DNA of 64,000 nt from assembly GCF_023898315.1 (NCBI RefSeq), contig NC_064621.1:540041383-540105382 (forward strand), read 5' to 3'. The notes beneath the pieces are model-generated. The model ran no database searches. It was not told the DNA's origin and saw nothing but the letters and a program-made list of their open reading frames with translations. Source of the DNA: Schistocerca nitens (Eukaryota > Arthropoda > Insecta > Orthoptera > Acrididae). Positions 1 through 10,945 of the stretch are shown piece after piece (the first letter of the stretch is position 1; each line of letters begins with the position of its first letter). The position numbers and the translations under genes are program-made.

Positions 1-439
1 GTAACACTTCTGGTCCTAGCGACCGCTACTAACAAAAGACTGTCAACCGAATTGCAATGACTTTTTCCGATCAGCGTGCGATTGGCTGACTTCTTCTCAC
101 AGCCTTTTCTGTCGTTCCCCACTGGCGTGCCGGCACTAACTTTACGGCCGTAACCCTTTACCCTTGTTTCTTCCAAGTGACATAGCCCTCCATTCCTAAT
201 TACATCTACATGATTATCATTCGTTTCTTTCGAGCTGTATCTAAGACATGCGTGATAAAAAATAAAGCAATATCTTAAAGTTAAATTAAAGGAAATGTAA
301 GCAAAGGATTCCTTCCATCGCTGCGGTGTAGCATATTAATGATGTTCAACACAAGGAATTCCAATACAAAATACTGGTATAATTCAATATGGCATAAAAT
401 TTTATGCAATATACTTAGAAAACATGTAGGTGGTCGAAA

Positions 440-657
440 CAGATACTAGAATGGAGCCCAATTTACCAAAAGAGACCAAGGGGAAGACCATCGGACAGAT
501 GGGACAGAGACTTCAAAAAGATAGCCGGAATGAACCAGCAACGGGAAGCTCAAGATCGGCAGAAATGGAAGCACCAGAAAGGACACTATGTTGCACGCCT
601 ATCAAAGAGGCCACACCATCAAGTGATCGAACTGGATGATGATGATGATGACTGAGA
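440..657 (+). mobile_element. 3' end of a LINE (endonuclease-RT type)
   Basis: One plus-strand frame reads RGRPSDRWDRDFKKIAGM followed by REAQDRQKWK, which matches the C-terminal tail seen on many insect endonuclease/reverse-transcriptase LINEs (a basic RPxxRW-DD-KK segment, then AQDR-xW). It runs into a (GAT)n tract near 637-652, the kind of simple-repeat tail such elements leave at their 3' end. Nothing of the RT or endonuclease domain is present, so this is a 5'-truncated insertion. A 69-residue ORF here lies in another frame and is not a gene. Confidence 0.6.
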
Positions 658-1708
658 AAATTGCAGTCTGCTAATGTAGTTTGAATAGGTGCAAAACGTT
701 TGTTTTAACAGTGCTACTACACATAGGTTTCCATATTTCGTGGCGCATCACTAAAATCTACCGTTCGTACGTTTGTAGATTAGTACGTGTTAAAGATAAG
801 TGTGGATTCAAAACGCTATTGATGTGAGTGTTAACTGATACGTGTAACAGGTACCGTCGGCTGCTAGTACACTTGACTTCCGTACCTAATCTTCAGTTAC
901 GGCTGGCGTTTGATCAGAGAGAGAGAGAGAGATAGAGCTGTTCTCTGGGGAGACTCGACAGCCAATTAGAAGGGATCGGCAGCGAGTCAGGTCAATTAGA
1001 TGGCGCCTCCTGGTGTCGCTTCCGCCGGCTGAAGCTTGTGTTTCGGCGCTGCCATCCGTGCAGGCATATCGACTTCTGACCCTGCGGAAAGCGTTCGGCA
1101 GGCAGAAGTGAACGGCCGCCTGTTAGTACTAACGAGTTATTGTTAGCATCGATTTCGCGACGATGAGACAGTCGAAGTCATTACGTCGTAAGAATAGTAG
1201 TCGTGCTGTGCAGGCTCGCACGGACGGTGGCCGCTTCTTCGGGGACATCTGTTTCTCGGCATAATGGCCCTGGTCAGTGATGAATTCTTCTTCTCACCGT
1301 TTAGTCTTCACTGCGAGATACATTCCGATATTATGGTAATAGACGGTGAAATTCCCCGACTTTTAGTACCTTGAAAAGCAGGTACTTCAGACACTTTAGT
1401 AGATTATCTAACGAAAACAGCTAAACTGTTTATCCGGAGAAGGAATTAATTTCAGCTTCCAGCGGCACTTCTAGTTTCTTCTGCTGAAGCCACTGTTATA
1501 TTTCAACTGTACATTACTTCCAGAAGCTCACACTAAGAAACATTTTGATTTTTACAGATTGCAGCAACTTGCACCAAGATACGGAGACACCAGTCCTTCC
1601 CAGGAAAACTAATTTACTCGTAATGGGCATTATGAGAACGTTCAAGAAACATAAAAATCTCGGAACTAGGTAAAATTTGTTTGGATCAAGAGATATTGTA
1701 AATTTTTA
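658..1708. other. Intergenic stretch, no gene recognised
   Basis: No coding frame, repeat family or RNA could be supported. A short GA run lies near 916-935 and GC content rises at about 960-1120. This could be host unique sequence. Confidence 0.4.
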
Positions 1709-1710
1709 TA

Positions 1711-3156
1711 CACACATCAAAAAAAAGTTTTGCATCACCTCGGTTCCGAGAGTTCTGGAACGTGTACAGAAAATTGGAATAGAGGTCAACATAAAAGTCA
1801 TTTCTGTGCTTTTTATTGCTCATGAAAACCACACATTGCATCTTGTACCATCATACAGCGAGACTCTCAGAGTGGTGGTCCAGATTGCTGTATACACCGG
1901 TACCTCTAACACCTAGTAGCACGACCTCTTGGAATGATGCATGCCTGTATTCGTCGTGGCATACTATCCAAAATTCATCAAGGCACTGTTGGTTCGGATT
2001 GTCCTACTACTCTACGGCGATTCGGCGTAGATCCCTCATAGTAGTTGGCGGGCCACATCGTCCATAAACAGCCCTTTTCAATCTATCCCAGTCATGTTCG
2101 ATAGGGTTAATGTCTGGAGTACATGCTGGCCACTCTAGTCGAGAGATGTCGTTATCCTGAAGGAAGTCATTCACAAGATGAGCACGATGCGGGCGCGAAT
2201 TGTCGTCCATGAAGAAGAATGCCTCGCCAATATGCTGCCGATATGGTTGCACTATCGGTCGGAGGATGGCATTCACGTATCGTACAGCCGTTACGGCACC
2301 TTCCATGACCACCGGCGGCGTACGTCGGCTCCATATAATGCCACCCCAAACCATAAGGGAACCTGCACCCTGCTACTCTCGCTGGACAGTGTGTCTAAGG
2401 CGTTCAGCCTGACTGGGTTGCCTCCAAACACGTCTCCGTCAATTGTCTGGTCGAAGGCATATGCGACACTCATCGGTGAAGAGAGCGTGATGTCAATCCT
2501 GAGCAGTCCATTCGGCATGTTGTTGGGCCCATCTGTACCGCGCTGCATGGTGTCGTGGTTGCAAAGATGGACCTTGCAGTGGACGTCGGGAGTGAAGTTG
2601 CGCATCGTGCAGCCTATTGCGCACAGTTTGAGTCGTAACACTACGTCCAGTTGCTGCACAAAAAGCATTATTCAACATGATGGCGTTGCTGTCAGGGTTC
2701 CTCCGAGCCATAATCCGTAGGTAGCAGTCATCCATTGCAGTAGTGTCCTTGGGCGGCATGGGTGAGGCATGTCATCCACAGTTCCTGTCTCTCTGTATCT
2801 CCTCCATGTCCGAACAACATCGCTTTGGTTCACTCCGAGCTGCCTAAACACTGTTGAGATCCCTTCCTGGCACAAAGTAACAATGGGGACGAGATCGAAC
2901 CGCGGTGTTGACCGTCTAGGCATGGTTGAATTACATACAACACAAGCCGTGTACCTCCTTCCTGATGGAATGACTGGAACTGTTCGATTGTCGGACACCT
3001 TCCGTCTACTAGGCGCTGGTTGTTTACATCTTTAGGCGGCTTTAGTGACATCTCTGAACAGTCAAAGGGACTGTGTCGGTGATACAATACACACAGTCAA
3101 CGTCTATCTTCAGGAGTTCTGGGAACCGGGGTGATGCAAAGCTTTTTTCTTGTGTG
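1711..3156 (-). mobile_element. Tc1-A: Tc1-like DNA transposon, complete ends, broken transposase
   Basis: The ends are inverted repeats of about 50 bp (CACACATCAAAAAAAAG at the left, the reverse complement of TTTTTTCTTGTGTG at the right) flanked by TA at 1709-1710 and 3157-3158, the standard Tc1/mariner target duplication. Length is 1446 bp. The minus strand encodes a Tc1-type transposase whose pieces lie in several frames. Both termini are intact, so the copy is whole in outline but cannot make transposase. Confidence 0.92.
1906..2923 (-). pseudogene. Tc1-like transposase remnant (DD34E)
   Basis: The likely start is the MPRRSTPRFD methionine near 2923. The N-terminal helix-turn-helix region (GVNQSDVVRTWRRYRETG) is followed by further transposase segments that change frame several times (pieces at about 2672-2923, 2493-2759, 2291-2668 and 2007-2354). 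The distal part shows FMDDNSRPH and TPDINPIEHDW; counting from the D of DDN to the E of PIE gives 34 residues between, so DD34E spacing is kept. The frame changes make this inactive. Confidence 0.85.
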
Positions 3157-3157
3157 T

Positions 3158-3704
3158 ATGTAATGAAACAGCTGCGACGTAGCGAAGACCGCAACCCAAA
3201 ACGCCACATTTAAAAACATCTTATTAATGCCATCAGGCGTTAGCTATGTTCTATAGAAGAGCAAGGCGCCAATGGAAAGATGAATATCAATCAGCGATTC
3301 GCAATAAAAGGAAATATTATGAACAAATACGCCCTCGAAACACTGCTTTCAAAAAACTAAGGCAAACAAAATGTTTGAGTTCCATAAGGCACATGACATT
3401 AATCGTATATTAATTTTAAACCTAATTATGAAACATTCATTTAAATGCAATCTTATCCCTTAAAATCCTAGAAAATTTGCAAAACACTGAGAGATGGCCT
3501 TATATCATTCAAGAAAAAAGAGCTACTTATTCCTAACTGTACAACTGTCGGAGCATCCTGTTGTCACCCGAATATTGTCGAATATAGCCGAGTAGAAACG
3601 AAATATATCGTGGAGCTCTATTGGAGTGTTGTTGTCCACTGTCTTGTATGATACTAAGGCTCACCACGTGACAAATAAATGTAACTGCCAAGTGGATAAT
3701 GTTG
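3158..3704. other. Spacer, no clear gene
   Basis: A degenerate basic frame near 3248-3360 (RRARRQWKDEYQ) resembles retroelement debris but is too short to assign. The rest, to the SINE at 3705, shows nothing recognisable. Confidence 0.3.
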
Positions 3705-3896
3705 CGCCGGCCGGTGTGGCCGAGCGGTTCTAGGCGCTTCAGTCCGGAACCGCGCGACTGCTGTGGTCGCAGGTTCGAATCCTGCCTCGAGCATGGATGT
3801 GTGTGATGTCCTTAGGTTAGTTAGGTTTAAGTAGTTCTAAGTTCTAGGGGACTGATGACCTCAGATGTTAAGTCCCATAGTGCGCAGAGCCATTTT
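3705..3896 (+). mobile_element. SINE-A (tRNA-Leu-like head)
   Basis: The head carries GTGGCCGAGCGGTTCTAGGC (A-box region), a variable-arm-like hairpin and the B-box GGTTCGAATCCTGCC, typical of a class II (Leu/Ser) tRNA. The tail is the shared GATGTCCTTAGGTTAG...GAGCCATTT body. A 10-bp duplication GATAATGTTG flanks it (3695-3704 and 3897-3906). Confidence 0.92.
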
Positions 3897-3905
3897 GATA
3901 ATGTT

Positions 3906-4220
3906 GATATCAAGCAACACTGTTTACGAAAAGCCGTTATGATTATCATCATCAACAGCAAGCATTAAATGATCCATGGTTTATTCTGACCTCAAGTCTT
4001 GCTTCACTCATGTTTTCTTTCGCCGATAGATCTTCCTTCTTCCTTGTTTTGTGTTATACGTCAGAAGTGAGTTTAATGTCCTACTTTCTTATTAGATGCA
4101 CTTGCCATTTGTTCCTGTACTTCGGCATTTCTTCATTAGAATTAAATATGTTTAACTCTCACATGACATCTTCACTTTTCTTCCTGTAAAGACACGTGTA
4201 TCCAGCTGCACATGTCATAA
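3906..4220. other. Spacer, nothing recognised
   Basis: AT-rich sequence with no supported coding frame or repeat family. Confidence 0.3.
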
Positions 4221-5409
4221 TAAACTGAAGAGTCAAAGAAACCGGTACATCTGCCTAATATCGTGTAAGACCCCGACAGCACGCAGAAGTGCCGCAACAT
4301 GACGTGGCATGGAATCGACTAATGTCTGAATTAGTGCTGGAGAAAATTGACGCCATGACTCCTGCACTGCTGTCCATAAATCCTTAAGAGCACGAGGGGG
4401 TGGAAATTTTTTCTTAACAGCACGTTGTGAGGCATCGCAGATATGCTCAATAATGTTGACGTCTGGGGCGTTTGGGAACCAGCGGAAGTGTTTAAACTCA
4501 GAAGAATGTTCCTGGAGCCACTATGTAGCAATCCTGGACGTGTGAGATGTCGCATTGCCCTGCAGGAATTGCCCAAATCCATCGGAATGCACATGGCCGT
4601 GAATGGATGCAGGTGATCACACAGGATGCTTACGTACATATCACCTGTCAGAATCGTATCTAGACCTATCAGGGGTCCCACATCAACTGCACATGCTCCA
4701 CACCATTATAGAGCTTCCACCAGCTTGAAGAGTCCCCTGGTGACCAGAGTCCATGGATTCATGAGGTTGTCTCCATACCCATAAACGTCCATCCGCTAGT
4801 TACAATCTGAAACGAGACTCGTCCTACCAGACAACATTTTTCGAGTCATTAACGGTGTTAACGGGCCCAGGCGAGTCGTAAGGCTTTGTGTCGTGCAGTC
4901 ATCAAGGGCACACGAGTGCGCCTTCAGCTCCAAAAGCTGATATCGATGACGTTTCGTTGAATCTTTCACACGCTGACACTTGTTGACGGCCCAGCACTGA
5001 AATTTGCAGCAATTTGCGGAAGGGTTGCACTTCTGTCACTTTGAACGATTCTCTTAAGTCGTCGTTTGTGACCGTTCTTGCCGGATCTTTTTCCGGTCGC
5101 AGCGATGTCGGAGACTTGATGTTTTAGCGTATTCCCGATATTCACGGTACACTCTTGAAATGGTCGTCAGGGAAAATCCCTACTTCATCGCTACCTCGGA
5201 GATGCTATGCAGCATTGATAGTGCGCCGACTATAACACCACGTTCAAACTCACTTAAATCTAGATAACCTGCCATTGTAGCAGCAGTAACCGATGTAACA
5301 ACTGCGCCAGTCACTTGTTACCTTATATAGGCGTACCGACCGCAACGCCATAGTCTGCCTGTTTACATACCTTTGTATTTGAATAAGCATGCCTATATCA
5401 GTTTCTTTG

Positions 5410-5946
5410 TGGCAACGGCCTTGCCGCAGTGGATACACCGGTTCCCGTGAGATCACCTAAGTTCAGCGCTGTCGGGCGTGGTCCGCACTTGGATGGGTGC
5501 CCATCCAGGCCGCCATGCGCTGTTGCCATTTTTCGGGGTGCACTCAGCCTCGTGATGCCAATTGAGGGCCGGCCGAAGTGGCCGCGCGGTTCTGGCGCTG
5601 CAGTCTGGAGCCGCGAGACCGCTACGGTCGCAGGTTCGAATCCTGCCTCGGGCATGGATGTGTGTGATGTCCTTAGGTTAGTTAGGTTTAACTAGTTCTA
5701 AGTCCTAGGGGACTAATGACCTCAGCAGTTGAGTCCCATAGTGCTCAGAGCCATTTGAACCATTTTGCCAATTGAGGAGCTACTCGACCGAATAGTAGCG
5801 GCTTCGGTCAAGAATACCATCATAGCGACCGGGAAAGCGGTGTACTGACCCCACGCCCCTCCTATCCGCATCCTCCACTGAGGATGACACGGCGGTCGGA
5901 TGGTCCCGGTAGGCCACTCGTGGCCTGAAGACGGAGTGCTTTATAC
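5410..5946 (+). mobile_element. 5S rRNA-derived SINE (SINE3-like), interrupted
   Basis: The first ~100 bases follow the 5S rRNA layout: CAACGGCCTTGCCGCAGT, then GGTTCCCGTGAGATCACC, then CGCTGTCGGGCGTGG, then CACTTGGATGGGTGCCCATC. These correspond to the 5S internal promoter region. A non-5S body follows. It is flanked by an 11-bp duplication CAGTTTCTTTG (5399-5409, 5947-5957) and interrupted by a SINE-A. It is not a functional 5S gene because the 3' third of 5S is replaced. Confidence 0.85.
5568..5766 (+). mobile_element. SINE-A nested in the 5S-SINE
   Basis: Full-length head and tail of SINE-A with an 11-bp target duplication GCCAATTGAGG (5557-5567 and 5767-5777). It is therefore younger than the 5S-SINE, which is younger than Tc1-B. 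Confidence 0.92.
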
Positions 5947-5970
5947 CAGTTTCTTTGGCGCTTCAGTGTA

Positions 5971-6427
5971 TTACCTCTGCACTGTCTATTCTTTAGCCCC
6001 GTCATTCAGCAAGTGTCCAACATTCGCAGTGACACAAAAACGTCGGTACTGCCATTACTTTATGTGGTTTACGCAATGTATCTCGTCTGCTACCTTTAAA
6101 GCACCGCTTGCGCCACCAGCAAGTGCACTATGAGTGCCGACGTTGCCTGGCTGCGTGCGCTTTGCCCGCCGCCAGTGGAGAAGTAGGGAGGCGCGGTGTG
6201 TGTGGCTCCCTGTGTTCTGCCGGAAGGAAGCGAGGCGGCCAGATAGCTGCTATCTGTCACACGCGCGGCGCAGGCTGGCCCGCCCCCACTATCTGCACGC
6301 CCGGCAGTTCGCGACTCCGCGCTACACCCTCACGTAGGGAGCGCTCGGCACCACTCCGTCCCTCTTTCCCGTCCCTTTCGTTGCTCCCGAATAAGACTTT
6401 ACACACGGCGATGACTCTCGTGAAAGT
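5971..6427. other. Unique, partly CpG-rich spacer
   Basis: The stretch at about 6105-6380 is GC-rich with many CpG dinucleotides (for example CACGCGCGGCGCAGG). No exon with splice signals could be supported. It may be host regulatory or unique sequence. Confidence 0.3.
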
Positions 6428-6522
6428 TACGAGGGGCGTTCAATAAGTGAGGCAACAACATTTTTTTCACAGCAATTTGCGGTGAAAAATGCCGAATTTG
6501 TTGTTGTACATCTTAGAATATT

Positions 6523-8777
6523 GAAGTTAAATTCTTCTGGGTTATTAGGCCGCGTCATGTTTCTTCTAAAATGTTCGAAATTTCGACCCCTCTACTGGGA
6601 TCTTCCTCAGGATCTTTTGGTTCCCACTACTGCTAGAACACTGTCAGAGACGAGTGCCGCGTCCACTTATAAAGGGGGAGTTTTCTGGCGTTCGTGCTGG
6701 ATAAGTGATAGTATTGAAAAGAATGAGATTTTCGCTCTGCAGCGGAGTGTGCGCTGATATGAAACTTCCTGACAGAGTAAAACTGTGTGCCGGATCGAGA
6801 CTCGAACTCGGGATCTTTGCCTTTCGAGGGCAAGTGCTCTACAAACTGAGCCACCCAAGCACGACTCACCCCCCGTCCTCACAGCTTTACTTCTGCCAGT
6901 ACCTCGTCTCCTACCTTCCAAACTTTACAGAAGCTCTCCTGCTAACCTTGCAGAACAAGCACTCCTGAAAGAGCACTCCTGGTAGAGCACTTGCCATCGA
7001 AAGGCAAAGGTCCCGAGTTCGAGTCTCGGTCCGGCACACAGTTTTAATCTGCCAGGAAGTTTCATATCAGCGCACTCTCCGCTGCAGAGTGAAAATCTCA
7101 TTCTGGAAACATCCCCTAGGCTGTGGCTAAGCCATGTCTCCACAATATCCTTTCTTTCAGGAGTGCTGGTTCTGCAAGGTTCGCAGGAGAGCTTCTGTAA
7201 AGTTTGGAAGGTAGGAGACGAGGTACTGGCAGAAGTAAAGCTGTGAGGACGGAGCGTGAGTCGTGCTTGGGTAGCTCAGTTGGTAGAGCATTGCCCGCGA
7301 AAGGCAAAGGTCCCGAGTTCGAGTCTCGGTCCGGCACACAGTTTTAATCTGCCAGGAAGTTTCAAGTGACAGTATTGGTTAAAATTCATATGGCTACCAT
7401 TGGTGGGCCATAGTCATAGGCTAATATTCCCGCTCTGATGGAGAAGCAGGGGCGTTGGTAGCTCAGCTCCTGTTGCTACCATTGGCGGTCCATCGTCATT
7501 GGATAGAAACGCACTATTCCACACTTATGCTGGAGAAGGGTTATTGGTTGAAATGCCTGCTACCACTATTGGTTGGTCGTCATCAGTGGCTAGATTCGAA
7601 ACGGACAGAGCAAGAGAGGGGTAATGTTTACCCAAAATATTATTGTCCGCCGAGGTGACTTGCAGCGCGTTGTTTATGCCGCTCACATACCGCGGTCGCG
7701 TATTTACTTCGTTGATGGCGGGGAGCCACGATTCCGGAAGCCTATAGCCGTCCTCTCTATTGAAATTACATGCATTCTTAGAAATTTTAACCGCTTCTCG
7801 GACCTTTCTTCTATAAATGTTTCTTTCCTTAGCCAGTACACGCACGTTATTAAAATCGATGTCAGAGCCTCAGTTCTCGTAATGTTCTGCTACTGCCGAT
7901 TTTGCACTTTGTTTTAGCCGCATGTGCCGTTCGTGTTCCTTAATGCGTTCTTTAACAGTTCTTCCCGTTTCGCCTATATACACTTTGCCGCAACCACATG
8001 ACATTTCATAGACGCCCGCATTGTGGAGGTAATCAGGTGCATCTGTTTTCCGTCGGAAAAATTATTTTATTTTGTTTTGACTAAAGAAAGATGTCTGCAT
8101 ATCATTTTTCTTTAAAATTTTGCTCATGCAGTCAGCGACCCCAGAAACGAACGGTAACCTGACGGAGTGAGAAGGCGGTTCCTCGTCATTCTTATTAGCG
8201 GTATAAATATTCCGCCTAAAAGCCCTGTCGATTGAATAAGTATCATACCCATTTGCCTTCAATGTCCTCTTTAAAAAATTCAACTCCGATTCCAAGTTGT
8301 CGTCTTCGCTGATACGGAAGGCACGTGAAGACAGAGTGTTGAGTACTGCTTGCTTCTAGGCTGAGTGGTGGTGCGAAGTGGCATCTAAATACCTGTTTGT
8401 GTTAGTTGGCTTTCTGTACACTCTCTGACCTAGAGTGTTATCAGATCTTCTGTATACCAACACATCTAGGAACGGGAGGCCGACTTTACTCTCAACCTCC
8501 AAGGTGAATTTGATTTTGGGATGAATTCCATTTAAGAAATTGTGGAACACATGAAGTTCTTCTTCGCCGTGTGGCCATATAACAAATGTATCGTCCACAT
8601 AGCGGAGCCAGCAAGAAGGCTTCAAAGGAGCACTACTTAACGCTTGTTGCTCAAAATGTTCCATAAAAACGTCAGCTGCAACTGGCGAAATGGGTGAGCC
8701 TATAGCAAGGCCGTCAGCCTGTTCATAGAATTCACCATTGTATTTAAAATAGCTCGAACGAAGACATAATTCAATTA
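6523..8777 (-). mobile_element. Penelope-like retroelement, 5'-truncated
   Basis: The minus strand encodes part of a Penelope-type reverse transcriptase: GLAIGSPISP, then CWLRYVDDTFVIWPHG with the YVDD catalytic motif, KFTLEVESKVGLPFLD, and VYRKPTNTNRYLDATSHHH. A GIY-YIG endonuclease follows (CGCGKVYIGETGRTVKERIK near 7950-8010), the diagnostic partner domain. The upstream RT part is missing. A target duplication ATCTT(A/G)GAATATT lies at 6510-6522 and 8778-8790, inside mariner-G. The copy is broken, with roughly three breaks. The region 6523-7440 is its 3' untranslated part, with a foldback element inserted. Confidence 0.85.
6717..7363. mobile_element. Foldback element with tRNA-like arms
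   Basis: Bases about 6717-6968 are the reverse complement of sequence at 7155-7363, and a partial third unit in plus orientation lies at 6975-7155, about 298 bp out of phase. Each arm holds a tRNA-like module: GGGTAGCTCAGTTGGTAGAG (A-box-like) and CCCGAGTTCGAGTCTCGG (B-box-like), then CCGGCACACAG. A 14-bp duplication AAGTGA(T/C)AGTATTG flanks the unit (6703-6716, 7364-7377), so it moved as one insertion into the Penelope 3' region. The tRNA-like parts lack a paired acceptor stem and are not taken as tRNA genes. Confidence 0.75.
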
Positions 8778-8875
8778 ATCTTGGAATATTCCCACTTCAG
8801 ACGCTATTCCTTCATGAAGTTCCACTAGCTGGCGACGCTATACGTAGCGTTCAAAAGGGGGGTCTGTAACGGAGG

Positions 8876-9074
8876 GCCGGCTGGAGTGGCCGAGCGGTTC
8901 TAGGCGCTACAGTCTGGAACCGCGCGACCGCTACGGTCGCAGGTTCGAATCCAGCGTCGGGCATGGATGTGTGTGATGTCCTTTGGTTAGTCAGGTTTAA
9001 TTAGTTCTAAGTTCTATGGGATTGATGACCTCAGCAATTAAGTCCCATAGTGCTCAGAGCCATTTGAACCATTT
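8876..9074 (+). mobile_element. SINE-A
   Basis: Complete SINE-A with an 11-bp duplication TGTAACGGAGG (8865-8875, 9075-9085). It interrupts mariner-G just upstream of the transposase. Confidence 0.92.
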
Positions 9075-9084
9075 TGTAACGGAG

Positions 9085-10026
9085 GTACGTTCAAAGTACA
9101 GAGTTTTCATTTTCTTTTGGCGGAAAACCACAGCATCGCTGCTGCTCACAGGCGCTTGCAGAATGTCTATGGACACCTGGCGGTGAACAAAAGCACAGTA
9201 AGTCGTTGGGCGAGGCGCCTGTTATCATCGCAACAAGGTTATATAAATATGTCCGATCTCCCGCGTGCCGGACAGCCGCACACAGCTGACATCTGCAATA
9301 CTGGAACGTGTGGACACTCTCATTCGAGGTGATCGACGCATCACAATCAGACACTTCGCTGCTCAACTGGACGTCGCTGTTGGTAGTGCTGACACACTTG
9401 TCCACCAACTGAGGTATCCAGAAGTGTGTGCCCTCAGGACTCCTCGCCGCCTAACACAAGACCATAAAGAGGAACGCAAGGACCATGTGTGCAGATTGCT
9501 TGCGCGTTACGAGGCTTATCGGGACATTTTTTTTTTTTTTCGTACATCGTCCCGGGCGATGAAACACGGATTCATCACTTCCAACCGGAAACCAAACAAT
9601 CCAGGGAGTGGTGCCACACCACCTCTCGTCCGAAAAAAAAGTTCAAAGCCACATCCTCTGCCTGTAAAGCAATGGCGACGGACTTCGGAATGGATTATTC
9701 TGTTTGATGTTCTCCCTCATGGTGGAACATTAGCTTTGAAATGTATTGTGCTACCCTCAGGAAATTGATGATACTGTTTCAGCGAGTTGGTCGCCACAAA
9801 AGTGCAAATGTACTTCTCCTTCTCTGTGACAGCGCAAGGCCTCACTGAGATAAGTCTGCGCTCCCGAGAGGAGCTCATAAAACTCCATTGGACTGGTCTT
9901 CCTCAACTGTTCTGCAACCTGGATTTCACATGTTCCGACTTCCATGTGTTTGGTCCAATGAAGAGTCCACTTGGCGGAAAGCAGTACTTGGATGATGAGG
10001 ACGTTATTGATACAGTAAGACGTTGA
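9085..10026 (+). pseudogene. Mariner transposase remnant
   Basis: Plus-strand frames include LLAENHSIAAAHRRLQNVYG-like and TLIRGDRRITIRHFAAQLD segments, which correspond to the helix-turn-helix region of mariner-type transposases. Distal pieces around 9780-10020 align with LLLHDNTRPHTS of the other copy. Frames change and a poly-T run lies at about 9528-9540, so no active protein is possible. Confidence 0.75.
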
Positions 10027-10075
10027 CTCCGACGTCGAGCAGTGGAGCGATACAGTCTGGGTATACTGGCCCTCC

Positions 10076-10261
10076 GCCGGCCGCTGGTGGCCGAGCGGTT
10101 CTGGAGCTATAGTCTGGAACCGCGCGACCGCTACGGTCGCAGGTTCCAATACTGCCTCGGGCATGGATGTGTGTGTTGTCCTTAGGTTAGTTAGGTTTAA
10201 GTAGTTCTAAGTTCTAGGGGACTTATGACCTCAGCAGTTGAGTCCCATAGTGCTCAGAGCC
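10076..10261 (+). mobile_element. SINE-A
   Basis: Complete SINE-A flanked by a 13-bp duplication ATACTGGCCCTCC (10063-10075, 10262-10274), inserted in the distal part of mariner-G copy 1. Confidence 0.92.
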
Positions 10262-10290
10262 ATACTGGCCCTCCCAGTAAGGTAGTGTAA

Positions 10291-10945
10291 AGCCCGCCCG
10301 GTTGGCCGTGCGGTCTAACACACGGCTTTCCGGGCGGGAAGGAGCGCCTGGTTGGTTGGTTCTGAGCACTATGGGACTTAACTTCTGAGGTCATCAGTCC
10401 CTTAGAACTTAGAAGTACTTAAACCTAACTAACCAAAGGACATCACACACATCCATGCCCGAGGCAGGATTCGAACCTGCGACCGTAGCGGTCGCGCGGT
10501 TCCAGACTGTAGCACCTAGAACCGCTCGGCCACTCCGACCGGCAGAGCGCCTGGTCCCCGGCACTAATCCGCCCGTCGAGGTCCGGTGATCCGGCCAGTC
10601 TGTGGATGGTTTTTAGGCGGTTTTCTATGTGCCTCGGCGAAAGCGAGCTGGTTCCCCTTATTCCGCCACTATGTCGGAGATTGCTGCGCAAACAAGTTTT
10701 CCACGTACGCGTACACCACCATTACTCTACCACGCAAACATAGGGGTTACACTCGTCTGGTGTGAGACGTTCCCTGGGGGGTCCACCGGGGGCCAAACCG
10801 CACAATAACCCTGCGTTCGGTGTGGGGTGGCGGAGGGGTGAAGTGGAGTGCGGTAGTCGTCGTGGGGTTGTGGACCACTGCGGCTGCGGGGCGACGGAGC
10901 CTCTCCGTCGTTTCTAGGTCCCCAGTTAACATACAATACAATACA
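10291..10945 (+). mobile_element. SINE-B (long tRNA-derived SINE)
   Basis: The head is tRNA-like (GCCCGGTTGGCCGTGCGGTC, then a split B-box region) followed by a long GC-rich body that ends in a (CAATA)n-like tail, ATACAATACAATAC. The duplication AGGTAGTGTAA lies at 10280-10290 and 10946-10956. A SINE-A interrupts the head. Without the nested copy the element is about 450 bp. Confidence 0.8.
10353..10544 (-). mobile_element. SINE-A nested in SINE-B
   Basis: Minus-strand SINE-A with an 11-bp duplication GAGCGCCTGGT (10342-10352, 10545-10555). It is the third level of nesting within mariner-G. Confidence 0.92.

Larger units (their letters stand above)
4223..5968 (-). mobile_element. Tc1-B: Tc1-like transposon split by a 5S-SINE
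   Basis: The left end (ACTGAAGAGTCAAAG) and right end (reverse complement of TTTGGCGCTTCAGTG, ending at 5968) are inverted repeats flanked by TA at 4221-4222 and 5969-5970. The minus strand encodes a degraded transposase; one frame at 4331-4681 keeps the segment GPLIGLDTILTGDMYVSIL. A 5S-SINE at 5410-5946 interrupts the right terminal repeat and duplicates CAGTTTCTTTG. Fragments of this family recur at 32.6, 35.7 and 62.2 kb. Confidence 0.9.

Noticed and set aside
3705-3780. tRNA-Leu gene at SINE-A heads
   Set aside because: The same head recurs over twenty times with a common tail and target duplications.
7265-7335. tRNA gene
   Set aside because: It has A- and B-box-like parts but no pairing acceptor stem and recurs in the foldback arms, so it is repeat-borne.
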